Below, in pieces: positions 16,356-25,829 of a DNA stretch of 64,000 bases. The translations under genes were made by a program, and so were the position numbers. The notes below the pieces were generated by a model. That model saw only the letters and a list, made by a program, of their open reading frames with translations. It was not told where the DNA came from and did no database searches. Source of the DNA: Halomarina ordinaria (GTDB lineage: Archaea; Halobacteriota; Halobacteria; Halobacteriales; Haloarculaceae); NCBI RefSeq assembly GCF_030553305.1, contig NZ_JARRAH010000001.1, positions 62,001-126,000 of the forward strand, written 5' to 3'. How positions within the stretch are numbered: position 1 is the first letter of the stretch; every line of letters begins with the position of its first letter.

Positions 16356-17372
16356 ATGTCAGTCGACATGGACCTCGTCCTCCCGGTGGGCGACTACGAC
16401 GACCTCTCGGTGCTGGTCGAGCAGGTGCGCCGCGCCGAGGAACTGGGCTACGCGCGCGTCTCGGTGCCCGAGGTGACGGGGCGGGACGCCGTCTCGCTGC
16501 TCGCGCACTTCGCGGCGCACACCGACCGCATCGGCCTCTCGAACGACGTGTTCTCGCCGTACTCGCGGACGCCGGCCCTGCTCGCACAGACCGCGACCAC
16601 CCTGCAGGAACTCTCCGACGGGCGCTACCGGATGGGCCTGGGGACGAGTTCCCCGCCGGTCGTCGAGCGCTGGCACGGCCGGTCGTTCGACCGACCGCTG
16701 CGAACCCTCCGGGAGTGTATCGACGTGATTCGACAGGTGGAGTCGGGCGAGCGCGTCGACTACGACGGCGAGGTGTTCAACGTCGGCGGCCTCCGCCTCA
16801 CCTGCGAGGCCCACCCCGCGCCCGTCGACGTGGCCGCCCTCGGTCCCAAGGCGGTCGAACTGGCGGGGCGCTTCGCCGACGGCTGGGTCCCCCAGCTGTT
16901 CACCCCCGACGGCCTCCGCGAGCGGCTCGCGGACTTCCGGCGCGGTGCCGACCTCGGCGGGCGCGACCCCGACGACCTCCGGACCGCGCTCACCCTCCGG
17001 TGCTGTGCCCTGGAGGACGGCGAGCGCGCCCGCGAGGCGGCCCGCGGGCAGGTCGCGTTCATGATAGCGACCTACGGGCCGTACTACCGCGAGTCGGTCG
17101 CCCGACAGGGCCACGAGGACGTCACCGACGAGATTCACCGGCTCTGGGAGGCGGGCGAGCGCGAGGCGGCCGTCGAGGCGCTCCCCGACGGCCTGCTCTC
17201 CGACCTGGCGGCCGCCGGTACCCCCGAGGCGGTCCGCGAGACGGTCGAACGATTCGCGGCGGTCGACGGCCTCGACGCCGTCCGGGTCGGCTCGTTCGGC
17301 CGCCTCGACCACGACGCCCGTCTCGCCACGATGGAGGCGCTCGCCCCGGCGACGGTCGAGTTCGGTGAGTGA
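16356..17372 (+). CDS. LLM-class F420-dependent oxidoreductase
   Basis: A 338-residue luciferase-like monooxygenase-superfamily barrel. Starting MSVDMDLVLPVGDYDDL, it shows RRAEELGYARVSVPEVTGRD, RIGLSNDVFSPYSRTP, YRMGLGTSSPPVVERWHG and PVDVAALGPKAVELAGRFADGW, typical of coenzyme F420-dependent members such as methylene-H4MPT reductase and the haloarchaeal TIGR04024 group. Haloarchaea make F420 and use this class in place of some folate enzymes. Substrate unknown. It starts 41 bases after the racemase gene and may belong to the same transcript. Confidence 0.85.
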   Translation: MSVDMDLVLPVGDYDDLSVLVEQVRRAEELGYARVSVPEVTGRDAVSLLAHFAAHTDRIGLSNDVFSPYSRTPALLAQTATTLQELSDGRYRMGLGTSSPPVVERWHGRSFDRPLRTLRECIDVIRQVESGERVDYDGEVFNVGGLRLTCEAHPAPVDVAALGPKAVELAGRFADGWVPQLFTPDGLRERLADFRRGADLGGRDPDDLRTALTLRCCALEDGERAREAARGQVAFMIATYGPYYRESVARQGHEDVTDEIHRLWEAGEREAAVEALPDGLLSDLAAAGTPEAVRETVERFAAVDGLDAVRVGSFGRLDHDARLATMEALAPATVEFGE

Positions 17373-17423
17373 TTCGAAAGCGTGAAAATAGGTCCCCTAG
17401 AGACCCCTGTCGAAATGGATGTG

Positions 17424-17435
17424 TTAATGTGGCAC
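17424..17435 (+). promoter_or_regulatory. TTAA-TGTGGCAC element upstream of the small HTH-type protein
   Basis: TTAATGTGGCAC lies 47 bases before the start at 17482. A near-copy, TTAACATGTGGCAC, lies upstream of coxB on the minus strand (41074-41089). A T-run follows at about 17448-17452, which may also terminate the upstream transcript. Confidence 0.25.
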
Positions 17436-17481
17436 CCGGAGAAACGTTTTTCAGTAGGTATTCCAATCAATCGGACGACAC

Positions 17482-17979
17482 ATGACCGACTCCGCCCACT
17501 CCGAAACCGTCGAACTGTACGTCCGGTCGCTCACTGCTAGCGAGCGACAGGTCCGCCTCGACGAGACGCTCGACCGCCTCGCACGCCTCGAAGCGGCGGG
17601 CGAACTCGACGACGTCACCGTCCACGTCTGGGGCGAGGGGGTCTGTCTCTCCGGTCCCGCGGCCGAGACGCCCGTCGGTCGGGACATCCGGGGGACGGTC
17701 GACGAGTTCCGCGAGTGGGCGGCGTCGTCGGACGTCGACCTCGTCGGGTTCGAGCGCCGAGAGGCGCGCTCGATGCTCACCGACGAGTGCCACGAGAACC
17801 TCCGACTCCCGGCGTTGGCGCTCGCCCACCGGACCGACGGCGACCTCGCGTTCGTCGCGCCGTGTGCCGACGGCGACGGCTGTCGCTCCGTCGGCGACCA
17901 CCTCGACAGCCTGGAGGGTGCCGGAGAGGACCCGGAGCACTCGTCGACGACGGCGAAGGTCTCGATTCGCGCCGACTGA
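17482..17979 (+). CDS. Conserved haloarchaeal protein of the HTH-domain-annotated family
   Basis: A 165-residue soluble acidic protein. Features are ETVELYVRSLTASERQVRLDETLDRLARLEAAGELDD at the start (a helical region), VTVHVWGEGV, then a middle DEFREWAASSDVDLVGFERREARSM segment and a C-terminal LPALALAHRTDGDLAFVAPCADG. I remember this layout from a haloarchaeal family with many paralogues, often annotated as HTH domain-containing, though no helix-turn-helix is obvious. Cys pairs in APCADGDGC might bind metal. Function unknown. Confidence 0.7.
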   Translation: MTDSAHSETVELYVRSLTASERQVRLDETLDRLARLEAAGELDDVTVHVWGEGVCLSGPAAETPVGRDIRGTVDEFREWAASSDVDLVGFERREARSMLTDECHENLRLPALALAHRTDGDLAFVAPCADGDGCRSVGDHLDSLEGAGEDPEHSSTTAKVSIRAD

Positions 17980-18051
17980 CGGGCGCCGCGCGGTCCCTCG
18001 CGTCCCCCTCCTCGACCCCGTAGCGAACGGCGTCCCACGGTCTCAACACAC

Positions 18052-18055
18052 TTAT
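18052..18055 (+). promoter_or_regulatory. TATA-like box for thrS
   Basis: TTAT within ACACACTTATCC is centred 26-27 bases before ATG 18080 and supports that start. Confidence 0.45.
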
Positions 18056-18079
18056 CCCGCGTCCTCGGTTTCCTCGGGT

Positions 18080-20020
18080 ATGGGCGAAATCACGGTCACG
18101 TTGCCGGACGGCTCCGACCTCTCCGTCGAGGCGGGGGCCACCGTCGAGGACGTCGCGTTCGCCATCGGTCCCGGCCTCGGGCGGGACACGGTCGCGGGCG
18201 TCCTCGACGGCGACCTCGTCGACAAGGCCGCCCCCGTCTACGAGGGCGCGCGCGTCGAGATCGTCACCGACGGGAGCGAGGAGTACCTCACCGTGCTCCG
18301 ACACTCCGCGGCGCACGTCTTCGCGCAGGCACTCCAGCGTCTCCACCCCGAGGCGAAACTCACCATCGGTCCCCCGACCGACGAGGGCTTCTACTACGAC
18401 GTGACGGACGTCGACCTCGACCAGGACGACCTCGAGGCCATCGAGGCCGAGATGCGCGACATCGTCGCGGCCGACTACGACATCGAGCGCGTTGAGCGCA
18501 CGCGCGAGGAGGCCTTCGAGCTATACGAGGACAACCCGTTCAAGCGCGACATCCTGGAGACCGAGGCGGCGGACGACGACGTCGTCACCTTCTACGTCCA
18601 GGACGACTGGCAGGACCTCTGTCGGGGCCCACACGTGGAGAGTACGGGCGAGATCGGCGCCGTCAAACTGCTCGACATCTCCGCCGCCTACTGGCGCGGC
18701 GAGGAGGCGAACGAGACGCTCACGCGCGTCTACGGCACCGCCTTCGAGAGCGAGGCCGACCTCGACACGTTCCTCGAACGGCGCGAGGCGGCCGCGGAGC
18801 GCGACCACCGGCGGCTCGGCCGGGAACTCGACCTCTTCTCCATCCCCGAGCACTCCCCGGGGTGCGCGCACTACCACCCCAACGGGATGCGCATCCGCCG
18901 CGAGTTGGAGGACTACATCCGCGAGACGAACGATGACCTCGGCTACGAGGAGGTGTGGACGCCGGAACTGAACAAGGCCGACCTCTGGAAGCCGACGGGT
19001 CACTACGACAACTTCACCGCGCAGGGGGAGATGTTCAACTGGGAGCAGGACGACACCGAGTACGGCCTGAAGCCCATGAACTGCGCGAACCACGCCTACA
19101 TCTACGGGCGGGAGAAGCGCTCGTACCGCGACCTGCCGGTCCGCTTCTCCGAGTTCGGTACCGTCTACCGCAACGAGCAGTCGGGCGAACTCTCGGGGCT
19201 CCTGCGCGTGCGGGGCATGACCCAGGACGACGGCCACGCCTTCATCCGGAAGGACCAGATCCAGGGCGAGATCGTCGACGTCCTCCGGGCCATCGACGAG
19301 ATCTACGGGCACTTCGACTTCGAGGCGGAGTACGTCCTCGAGACGAAGGGCGACAACGCCGTCGGGAGCGACGACATCTGGGCGGAGGCGACCGGCGCGC
19401 TGGAGGACGCCCTCGAGGCCGAGGGCCTCGACTACGAGGTCGACGACGGCGAGGCGGCCTTCTACGGCCCGAAGGTCGGCGTCAACGCGGTCGACGCCAT
19501 CGGTCGCACGTGGACCATCGGGACGGTCCAGCTCGACTTCAACATCCCCGAGCGCCTCGACCTCACCTACATCGGCGAGGACAACGAGGAACACCGCCCG
19601 GTGATGGTCCACCGCGCGTTGCTGGGCACGTTCGAGCGCTTCATGGGCGTGATGATAGAGCACTTCAACGGCCGGTTCCCGCTGTGGCTCGCCCCCGAGC
19701 AGGTCCGCGTCCTCCCCGTCACCGACGACGACGTCCCCTACGCCGAGGAGGTCGCGGGCGAACTCGAACGCGCGGGCGTCAGGGTCGGCGTCGAGGACCG
19801 CTCGTGGACCGTCGGGCGCAAGATACAGGACGCCCACGAGCGCCGCGTCCCCTACATGCTCATCGTCGGGAGCAACGAGGCGGACTCCGACACCGTGTCG
19901 GTCCGCGACCGGCAGGAACGCGAGCGACAGGACGTCTCCCTCGACGCGTTCGTCGACCACGTCGTCGCCGAACGCGACGAGAAGCGCGTCGAACCGGACT
20001 TCCTCGGGACGGAGCAGTAG
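18080..20020 (+). CDS. thrS: Threonyl-tRNA synthetase
   Basis: A 646-residue class II aminoacyl-tRNA synthetase of bacterial-type layout: N-terminal TGS domain (residues 1-60), the N2 editing/SAD domain (HSAAHVFAQALQRL..., with a DLCRGPHV motif), the catalytic core with MNCANHAYIYG and the motif 2 loop GLLRVRGMTQDDGHAF, motif 3 PVMVHRALLGTFERFMG, and an anticodon-binding domain (LAPEQVRVLPVTD onward). It charges tRNA-Thr in the cytoplasm. The stop is one base from the convergent membrane protein gene. Confidence 0.97.
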   Translation: MGEITVTLPDGSDLSVEAGATVEDVAFAIGPGLGRDTVAGVLDGDLVDKAAPVYEGARVEIVTDGSEEYLTVLRHSAAHVFAQALQRLHPEAKLTIGPPTDEGFYYDVTDVDLDQDDLEAIEAEMRDIVAADYDIERVERTREEAFELYEDNPFKRDILETEAADDDVVTFYVQDDWQDLCRGPHVESTGEIGAVKLLDISAAYWRGEEANETLTRVYGTAFESEADLDTFLERREAAAERDHRRLGRELDLFSIPEHSPGCAHYHPNGMRIRRELEDYIRETNDDLGYEEVWTPELNKADLWKPTGHYDNFTAQGEMFNWEQDDTEYGLKPMNCANHAYIYGREKRSYRDLPVRFSEFGTVYRNEQSGELSGLLRVRGMTQDDGHAFIRKDQIQGEIVDVLRAIDEIYGHFDFEAEYVLETKGDNAVGSDDIWAEATGALEDALEAEGLDYEVDDGEAAFYGPKVGVNAVDAIGRTWTIGTVQLDFNIPERLDLTYIGEDNEEHRPVMVHRALLGTFERFMGVMIEHFNGRFPLWLAPEQVRVLPVTDDDVPYAEEVAGELERAGVRVGVEDRSWTVGRKIQDAHERRVPYMLIVGSNEADSDTVSVRDRQERERQDVSLDAFVDHVVAERDEKRVEPDFLGTEQ

Positions 20021-20021
20021 C

Positions 20022-21077
20022 TCACTCCCAGTCGATGTTCTCCGAGCGCTCCGTCTCCCGGAGGATGAACGGCCCGATGGCGAGCGTCCGCTTCGCCACC
20101 GTCCCGATGCGGAAGATGTAGGAGAGAAAGAGGGCGAACGGGACGAGCGTCACCGCGCAGGCCGCGTTGACGACCCACGCGAGGTTGTCGACGCCGAGGG
20201 TCACGCCGGTGAACGTGTTCGCGTCGACGTAGAGCAACATCCCGAAGGCGACGGTGATGGCCGGTATCGAGGCGGCGAGTAACACCCGCATGAGGTTGAC
20301 GAGTTCCCACTGGAAGTAGAGCGTCTTGAAGTGCTCGCGGGCCGGCCCGAAGAACTCCAGCAGGTCGATGAGGTCGTCGAGCGTCTCGTCGGCCTCCTCG
20401 GAGAGGCGCCCGCCGTGCGCCTGCCGGAGGCGCCGCGCCTCGTGTATCTTCCAGGAGTAGTTGAAGTCGAGCGCGGCGAACAACACGTCGAACGTCCCGA
20501 ACTGGGAGTCCTCCAGCCGTCCGCCGACCGTCTGTGCGTGGTCGCTCAGGCTCTCGACGTACTGACCGGTGTGGGTGCGCAGCGACTCGTCGTCGGCGGT
20601 GCTCGTCTCGTCGACCACCTCCGACAGTTCGTTGCCGCGGCTCTGGATGCCGTCGAGGATGGCCTGGAGGAACTGTGCCGGGTCCGGCGGGCTCACCTCG
20701 GTCCCGAGGTGCGAGCGGACGTCCTCGCGGAAGTCGATGGCGCCCTGCATCCGCTCGCGCTGGTCGCCGAGCGCCCCGAGTTCCTGTGAGAGCACCAGCT
20801 GCGAGATGGTGACGACGAGGGTGACGCCGGTGATGATGGCGCCGACCATCGGCGAGAACAGCCACCAGGTGGCGTTGTGCTGGGTGACGATGACGCGCAA
20901 CGGGCTGAGACCGAGGACGCTGAACACCGTCAGCGCGACGAACACCGCCGTGACGACCAGCGCCGCGACCACCTCCCGGCGGGCGTCCATCAGGACCCAT
21001 ATCTTGAACGGGTTCGCCTGCAGCCGACCGCGCATCGTGTCGCTCGGCACGTCGCCGTTCTCCCCGTCGTCGCTCAT
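20022..21077 (-). CDS. Conserved haloarchaeal membrane protein, four helices
   Basis: A 351-residue protein. Two N-terminal helices (about residues 37-90, VVAALVVTAVFVALTVFSVLG and WWLFSPMVGAIITGVTLVVTIS), a long soluble middle region of about 160 residues that is helical (LDDLIDLLEFFGPAREHFKTLYFQWE), and two C-terminal helices before a charged tail (RIGTVAKRTLAIGPFILRETE). This 2+2 topology with a large cytoplasmic insert is reminiscent of DUF2254-like or bestrophin-like channels, but I cannot place it. Next gene on the strand is a lipoprotein. Confidence 0.75.
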   Translation of the reverse strand: MSDDGENGDVPSDTMRGRLQANPFKIWVLMDARREVVAALVVTAVFVALTVFSVLGLSPLRVIVTQHNATWWLFSPMVGAIITGVTLVVTISQLVLSQELGALGDQRERMQGAIDFREDVRSHLGTEVSPPDPAQFLQAILDGIQSRGNELSEVVDETSTADDESLRTHTGQYVESLSDHAQTVGGRLEDSQFGTFDVLFAALDFNYSWKIHEARRLRQAHGGRLSEEADETLDDLIDLLEFFGPAREHFKTLYFQWELVNLMRVLLAASIPAITVAFGMLLYVDANTFTGVTLGVDNLAWVVNAACAVTLVPFALFLSYIFRIGTVAKRTLAIGPFILRETERSENIDWE

Positions 21078-21108
21078 CGTCCACCTCTCGCCGCATCACG
21101 GTGGCGGG

Positions 21109-21513
21109 TCACGGGAACGTGTTCCCGCCGACGCGCAGGGGGAGCGAGTCGACCAGCGCGTCGTCGCTGTCGAACGCGGAGACGGTCACGCGCGTCCCGA
21201 CCGGGACGCTCATCGTGGCGCTCGTCGCGCCCCCCGAGACGGTCCCGGTCCAGTACGCCGACCCGCTCGGCGTGACCACCGTCAACGACCGGACCTGCAG
21301 GTCAGTGGTTGCGGCGTCGGTGAGCGACGCCCCGACCCACGCGCGGTTGCTCCCCCAGGAGATGGAATCGGAGAGCGAGAACGACTCGAACACGTCGGAC
21401 CCCTCGACCCCGTCGGCGGTGACCGACAGGTCCGTGGTGACGCACCCGGCCAGCGCAGTCGAGGTACCCACCGCTCCGGCGGCGAGCGACCGTATCGCTC
21501 GCCTGCGCGTCAT
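21109..21513 (-). CDS. Small Tat-type lipoprotein
   Basis: A 134-residue protein. The ATG at 21513 gives MTRRRAIRSLAAGAVGTST with a twin-arginine-like start and a lipobox LAGC, the typical haloarchaeal Tat lipoprotein signal; an ATG ten codons upstream (21543) is possible. The mature part is beta-rich with many Ser/Thr (FSLSDSISWGSNRAWVGASL, then LTVVTPSGSAYWTG) and resembles a small extracellular beta-sandwich. It would be anchored to the outer face of the membrane. It lies 31 bases upstream of the four-helix membrane protein gene on the same strand. Confidence 0.75.
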   Translation of the reverse strand: MTRRRAIRSLAAGAVGTSTALAGCVTTDLSVTADGVEGSDVFESFSLSDSISWGSNRAWVGASLTDAATTDLQVRSLTVVTPSGSAYWTGTVSGGATSATMSVPVGTRVTVSAFDSDDALVDSLPLRVGGNTFP

Positions 21514-21677
21514 CCGTTCGTCTGAACGACCAGTATCGACCATACGCGAGCTACTCGGGGGCCCGACTAAACCGTACCCGGTTCGGGAGCACCGCTCGTC
21601 GTTCGTTCGGGGGCCGCGAGAACTCGTCGCCGCGCCGCCACGTCGACCGCGGGCGGGGACCGAGAGGCGCGCGTCCG

Positions 21678-22532
21678 TCAGTTCGACGAGTCGTCAGACC
21701 GCTCCGACTCGGCGTCCGCCTCGGTCTCGGTCTCCAGTTCGGACGCCGTGTCGGCCTCGACGTCGGCTTCGAGGTCGTCGAGCGTCTCCTCGACGTCCGC
21801 GTCGCTCGCGGCCTCGTCCCCCCCGTTGCCCGAGGGGCGGCCCATCTCCGCGCGCAGGGTGTCGAGTTCGGACTCGACCTCGCTGTCGGAGCTGAGCTGG
21901 TCGAGTTCGCGGTCGATGGAGTCCTTGTCCGAGAGGACGTCGTCGAACGCGCCGGAGTCCTGGAGTTCGTCCATCGCGGCCGACCGTGCCTCCATCTCCT
22001 CGGTGCGTTCCTCGGCGCGCTCGATGGAGCGCCCGAGGTCGGCCATCTCGTCGCCCGCGCCGGTCATCGCCTCCGAGACGCGCGTGTTGGCCTCGGCGGC
22101 CTCGTATCGGGCCTTCATCGACTCCTTCTTGGTGCGGAACTCCTCGATGCGGCTCTCCAGCGTGTCTTTCTTCTCGACCAGCGAGTCCTGCGTGTCCTGC
22201 AGGTTCGCTATCTGACCCTCCAGCTCCTCGATCTGGTTCATTTTCTGCTTCTTCTTCTCGAGGGCCTTGCGCGCCAGGTCGTCGCGGTCCTGCCGGACGG
22301 CCTCGCGGGCCTGTTCGTTGTGCTTGTCGACGTTCTCCTCCAGTCGACGTTTCTGTATCTCCAGTCGTTTCTTCTGGGTCGTGAGGTCCGCGATACCGCG
22401 TTTCACGTCCTGTAGCTCGTCGCGGAGCTGCTCGTAGGAGTAGTCGAGCGTCTCCGTCGGGTCCTCCGCTCGGTTCAGGAGGGCGTTTATCTTCGAGCGA
22501 ATGACGTACGAGGTCCGTGAGAGGATGCCCAT
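21678..22532 (-). CDS. pspA: PspA/IM30 family membrane-stress protein
   Basis: A 284-residue coiled-coil protein beginning MGILSRTSYVIRSKINALLNRAEDP, the membrane-binding first helix of PspA/Vipp1 family members, followed by long heptad-rich helices (QKKRLEIQKRRLEENVDKHN, ALEKKKQKMNQIEELEG). ESCRT-III-like assembly on damaged membranes is known for the family. The C-terminal 60 residues are a very acidic disordered tail (Asp/Glu/Ser/Thr), longer than in bacterial PspA, which I take as a haloarchaeal adaptation. Shares a TATA-like box with the divergent hydrolase gene. Confidence 0.92.
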   Translation of the reverse strand: MGILSRTSYVIRSKINALLNRAEDPTETLDYSYEQLRDELQDVKRGIADLTTQKKRLEIQKRRLEENVDKHNEQAREAVRQDRDDLARKALEKKKQKMNQIEELEGQIANLQDTQDSLVEKKDTLESRIEEFRTKKESMKARYEAAEANTRVSEAMTGAGDEMADLGRSIERAEERTEEMEARSAAMDELQDSGAFDDVLSDKDSIDRELDQLSSDSEVESELDTLRAEMGRPSGNGGDEAASDADVEETLDDLEADVEADTASELETETEADAESERSDDSSN

Positions 22533-22555
22533 GGCCTCGTTTTGTCACCCCTGCG

Positions 22556-22563
22556 TATTAAAA
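22556..22563. promoter_or_regulatory. Single TATA-like box shared by two divergent genes
   Basis: TATTAAAA reads TTTTAATA on the other strand. Its centre is about 27 bases from the ATG of the hydrolase (22586, plus) and about 27 bases from the ATG of pspA (22532, minus). Only 53 bases separate the two starts, so the same element probably serves both. Confidence 0.55.
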
Positions 22564-22585
22564 TGCCTACCGCCGAGGGAGGGGT

Positions 22586-23179
22586 ATGAGCGACCCCGTC
22601 GTCGTGGGCGGCGCGCGCGACGTGCGCGCCAGCCTCGATACCCCCGACACCGATACCGACGCCTGCGTCGTCGCCTGCCCGCCCCACCCCCGGATGGGTG
22701 GCCACCGCGGTGACCGCCGTCTGACCGCCGTCTCGGACGCGCTCTCGCCCGACATCGCCTGCCTGCGCTTCGACTACGGCGCGTGGGACGAGGGGCGCGG
22801 CGAGCGGACCGACGCCGTCCGCGCCGTCGAGTGGGCGCGCGAGCGCTTCGCGTCCGTCGCGCTGTTCGGCTACAGTTTCGGCGGGGCGGTCGCCCTGCTC
22901 GCGGCCGTCGAGACGGACGTGGCGGCGGTGAGCGCGCTCGCCCCTGCTGCCCGTCTCGACGGGAGCCTCGACGCCGCGGCCGCGCTCGCCGCCATCGCCT
23001 GCCCGGTGCAGGTCGTCTACGGCGAGCGCGACACGACCGCCGAGTGGGAACCGGTCGTCGAGCGCGCGCGCGAACACGACTGCGAGGTGGTCGCGATGGG
23101 TGCCGACCACCACTTCGTCGGGCAGGGCGAGAAGGCGGCGGCGCACGTCGCCGGGTTCCTCCGCGACCACCTCGGCTGA
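22586..23179 (+). CDS. Small alpha/beta hydrolase
   Basis: A 197-residue alpha/beta hydrolase-fold protein. The oxyanion region lies in VVACPPHPRMGG; the nucleophile elbow is GYSFGG (Ser); the acid is Asp in VYGERDTTAEW; the final His is in MGADHHFVGQGEKAA. This arrangement matches the dienelactone hydrolase-like/KANL3-like small hydrolases. Substrate unknown; cytoplasmic, as there is no signal. Divergent from pspA and followed 90 bases later by pyrG. Confidence 0.85.
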   Translation: MSDPVVVGGARDVRASLDTPDTDTDACVVACPPHPRMGGHRGDRRLTAVSDALSPDIACLRFDYGAWDEGRGERTDAVRAVEWARERFASVALFGYSFGGAVALLAAVETDVAAVSALAPAARLDGSLDAAAALAAIACPVQVVYGERDTTAEWEPVVERAREHDCEVVAMGADHHFVGQGEKAAAHVAGFLRDHLG

Positions 23180-23269
23180 GAGGTTTCGCCGTCGCGTTCT
23201 GGCGTGTGACTCCCTGACGGGACGGCGCAGTCCCGAAACCGTTTTGCCCGCGACCTTCACACCCTCAGT

Positions 23270-24910
23270 ATGCCGACAGCGCCCACGGACTACGACCCCT
23301 CGCTGGGCAAGAAGTTCATTTTCGTCACCGGCGGTGTGATGTCCGGCCTCGGGAAGGGCATCACGGCCGCGAGCACCGGTCGCCTGCTGGCGAACGCCGG
23401 CTTCGACGTCACCGCGGTGAAGATCGACCCCTACCTCAACGTCGACGCGGGGACGATGAACCCGTTCCAGCACGGCGAGGTCTACGTACTGAAGGACGGC
23501 GCGGAGGTCGACCTCGACCTCGGGAACTACGAACGCTTCCTCGACATCGACATGACGGCCGACCACAACGTCACGACGGGGAAGGTCTACCAGCACGTCA
23601 TCGAGAAGGAGCGCGCGGGCGACTACCTGGGCAAGACGGTCCAGATAATCCCGCACGTCACCGACGACATCAAGCGACGCATCCGGGAGGCCGCCGAGGG
23701 CCACGACGTCTGCATCGTCGAGGTCGGCGGCACCGTCGGCGACATCGAGGGGATGCCGTTCCTCGAGTCGCTGCGCCAGTTCGTCCACGAGCAGGAGGAG
23801 GACGACTTCCTGTTGATGCACGTCACGCTCGTCCCCTACTCGAAGAACGGCGAGCAGAAGACCAAGCCCACGCAGCACAGCGTGAAGGAACTGCGCTCCA
23901 TCGGCCTCCAGCCGGACGTCCTCGTCGGGCGCTGCGAGACGGACCTCGAGGCCGACGTCAAGCGAAAAATCGCGCTCTTCTGTGACGTCCCCACCGACGC
24001 GGTGTTCTCCAACCCCGACGTCGAGGACATCTACCACGTCCCGCTCACCGTCGAGGAGGAGGGCCTCGACGAGTACGTCCTGAAGCGTCTCGGCCTGACC
24101 GACCGCGCCCTCCCGCGCGACGAGCGCGCGACCGGGTGGCGCGACCTGGTGACGCGCGAGCGGACCGGCGAACTCGACGTCGCCCTCGTCGGGAAGTACG
24201 CCCTGGAGGACGCCTACCTCTCGGTCCACGAGGCGCTGAAGCACGCCGGCCTCGAACACGGCGTCGACGTGAACGTCAGCTGGGTCGACGCCGAGGAGAT
24301 GGACGCCGACCACCGCGCGCGCCTCGAAGGGGCCGACGCCATCGTCGTCCCCGGCGGCTTCGGCGTGCGCGGTACCGAGGGGAAGGTCGACGCCGTCCGC
24401 TACGCCCGCGAGGAGGGCGTCCCCTTCCTCGGGCTCTGTCTCGGCTTCCAGCTCGCCGTCGTCGAGTTCGCGCGGAACGTCGCGGACTTGGAGAGCGCAC
24501 ACTCGACCGAGCTCTACGAGAACACCCCCAACCCCGTCATCGACCTCCTGCCCGAACAGTACGAGGTCGAGGACATGGGCGGGACGATGCGTCTCGGCGC
24601 CTACGAGACGGACGTGACGCCGGGGACGCTCGCGGCCGACCTCTACGGCGGCGAGTGCGTCGAACGCCACCGCCACCGCTACGAGGTGAACCCCGAGTAC
24701 ATCGAGACGCTCGAGGACGCAGGACTGGTCTTCTCGGGACGGGTCAACAACCGCATGGAGATACTCGAACTCCCCGAGCACCCCTACTTCATCGGAACGC
24801 AGTTCCACCCCGAGTTCCGCTCGCGCCCCGGCCGGGCGAGCCCTCCGTTCATGGGGCTGCTCGACGTGGCGCTCGACAGAGTGCGCGGCGACCGGGAGGT
24901 GAGCGCCTGA
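23270..24910 (+). CDS. pyrG: CTP synthase
   Basis: A 546-residue enzyme that aminates UTP to CTP using Gln. The synthetase domain starts [18 protein letters not shown] (P-loop) and includes the UTP/Mg region [13 protein letters not shown]. The C-terminal class I glutamine amidotransferase domain has GLCLGFQ with nucleophile Cys390, and the His/Glu pair in [16 protein letters not shown]. Length is typical. Its TGA overlaps the first base of the guaAb ATG, so pyrimidine and purine nucleotide amination genes are translationally coupled. Confidence 0.98.
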   Translation: MPTAPTDYDPSLGKKFIFVTGGVMSGLGKGITAASTGRLLANAGFDVTAVKIDPYLNVDAGTMNPFQHGEVYVLKDGAEVDLDLGNYERFLDIDMTADHNVTTGKVYQHVIEKERAGDYLGKTVQIIPHVTDDIKRRIREAAEGHDVCIVEVGGTVGDIEGMPFLESLRQFVHEQEEDDFLLMHVTLVPYSKNGEQKTKPTQHSVKELRSIGLQPDVLVGRCETDLEADVKRKIALFCDVPTDAVFSNPDVEDIYHVPLTVEEEGLDEYVLKRLGLTDRALPRDERATGWRDLVTRERTGELDVALVGKYALEDAYLSVHEALKHAGLEHGVDVNVSWVDAEEMDADHRARLEGADAIVVPGGFGVRGTEGKVDAVRYAREEGVPFLGLCLGFQLAVVEFARNVADLESAHSTELYENTPNPVIDLLPEQYEVEDMGGTMRLGAYETDVTPGTLAADLYGGECVERHRHRYEVNPEYIETLEDAGLVFSGRVNNRMEILELPEHPYFIGTQFHPEFRSRPGRASPPFMGLLDVALDRVRGDREVSA

Positions 24911-25827
24911 TGGTGGACGTCGAACCGTTCGTCGACGACGCCGTCGCGGAGATACGCGAGCAGGTCGGCGACGAGCACGCCATCATCGCGCTCTCGGGCG
25001 GGGTCGACTCCTCGGTGGCCGCCGCGCTGGCCTACGAGGCCATCGGCGACCAGCTCACCCCCGTCTACGTCGACACCGGCCTGATGCGCAAGGGCGAGAC
25101 CGACCAGGTGAGGGAGACGTTCGACTACATGGAGAGCCTCCGTATCGTGGAGGCCCAGGAGCGCTTCTTCGACCGCCTCGAAGGGGTCCTCGACCCCGAG
25201 GAGAAGCGCCACGTCATCGGCGAGCAGTTCATCCGCGAGTTCGAGCGCGAGGCGACGGGCACCGACGCCCGCTACCTCGTCCAGGGGACCATCTACCCCG
25301 ACCGCATCGAGAGCGAGGGGGGCATCAAGTCCCACCACAACGTCGGCGGCCTGCCGGACGTGGTGGACTTCGACGGCATCGTCGAACCCGTCCGCGACCT
25401 CTACAAGGACGAGGTGCGCGAGGTGGCCCGCGCGCTCGGCCTCGAGGAGGTCGTGAGCGAGCGCATGCCCTTCCCCGGTCCGGGCCTCGCGGTCCGGGTC
25501 GTCGGCGAGGTGACGCCGGAGAAGGCCGACGTGGCCCGCGAGGCGTGTCACATCGTCGAGGAGGAACTGGAGGCGTACGACCCGTGGCAGGCGTTCGCCG
25601 CCGTCGTCGGCAAGGGGACGGGGGTGAAAGGCGACAACCGCGTCCACGGCCACATCGTCGCGGTCCGGTCGGTCGAGTCGCGCGACGGGATGACCGCCCG
25701 CGCCCAGGAACTCGACTGGGAGACGCTCCAGCGCATCCAGTCGCGCATCACGGGGACGGTCCCGTCGGTCGCGCGCGTCGTCTACGACGTCACGCACAAG
25801 CCCCCCGCGACCATCGAGTACGAGTGA
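24910..25827 (+). CDS. guaAb: GMP synthase, PP-ATPase subunit B
   Basis: A 305-residue ATP pyrophosphatase subunit of archaeal two-subunit GMP synthase, which converts XMP to GMP with ammonia delivered by subunit A. The PP-loop SGGVDSS is at 29-35. Other landmarks are [47 protein letters not shown] and the C-terminal [11 protein letters not shown], which is the family signature. The glutaminase subunit guaAa is not in the window. ATG 24910 overlaps the pyrG stop by one base. Confidence 0.97.
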   Translation: MVDVEPFVDDAVAEIREQVGDEHAIIALSGGVDSSVAAALAYEAIGDQLTPVYVDTGLMRKGETDQVRETFDYMESLRIVEAQERFFDRLEGVLDPEEKRHVIGEQFIREFEREATGTDARYLVQGTIYPDRIESEGGIKSHHNVGGLPDVVDFDGIVEPVRDLYKDEVREVARALGLEEVVSERMPFPGPGLAVRVVGEVTPEKADVAREACHIVEEELEAYDPWQAFAAVVGKGTGVKGDNRVHGHIVAVRSVESRDGMTARAQELDWETLQRIQSRITGTVPSVARVVYDVTHKPPATIEYE

Positions 25828-25829
25828 CC

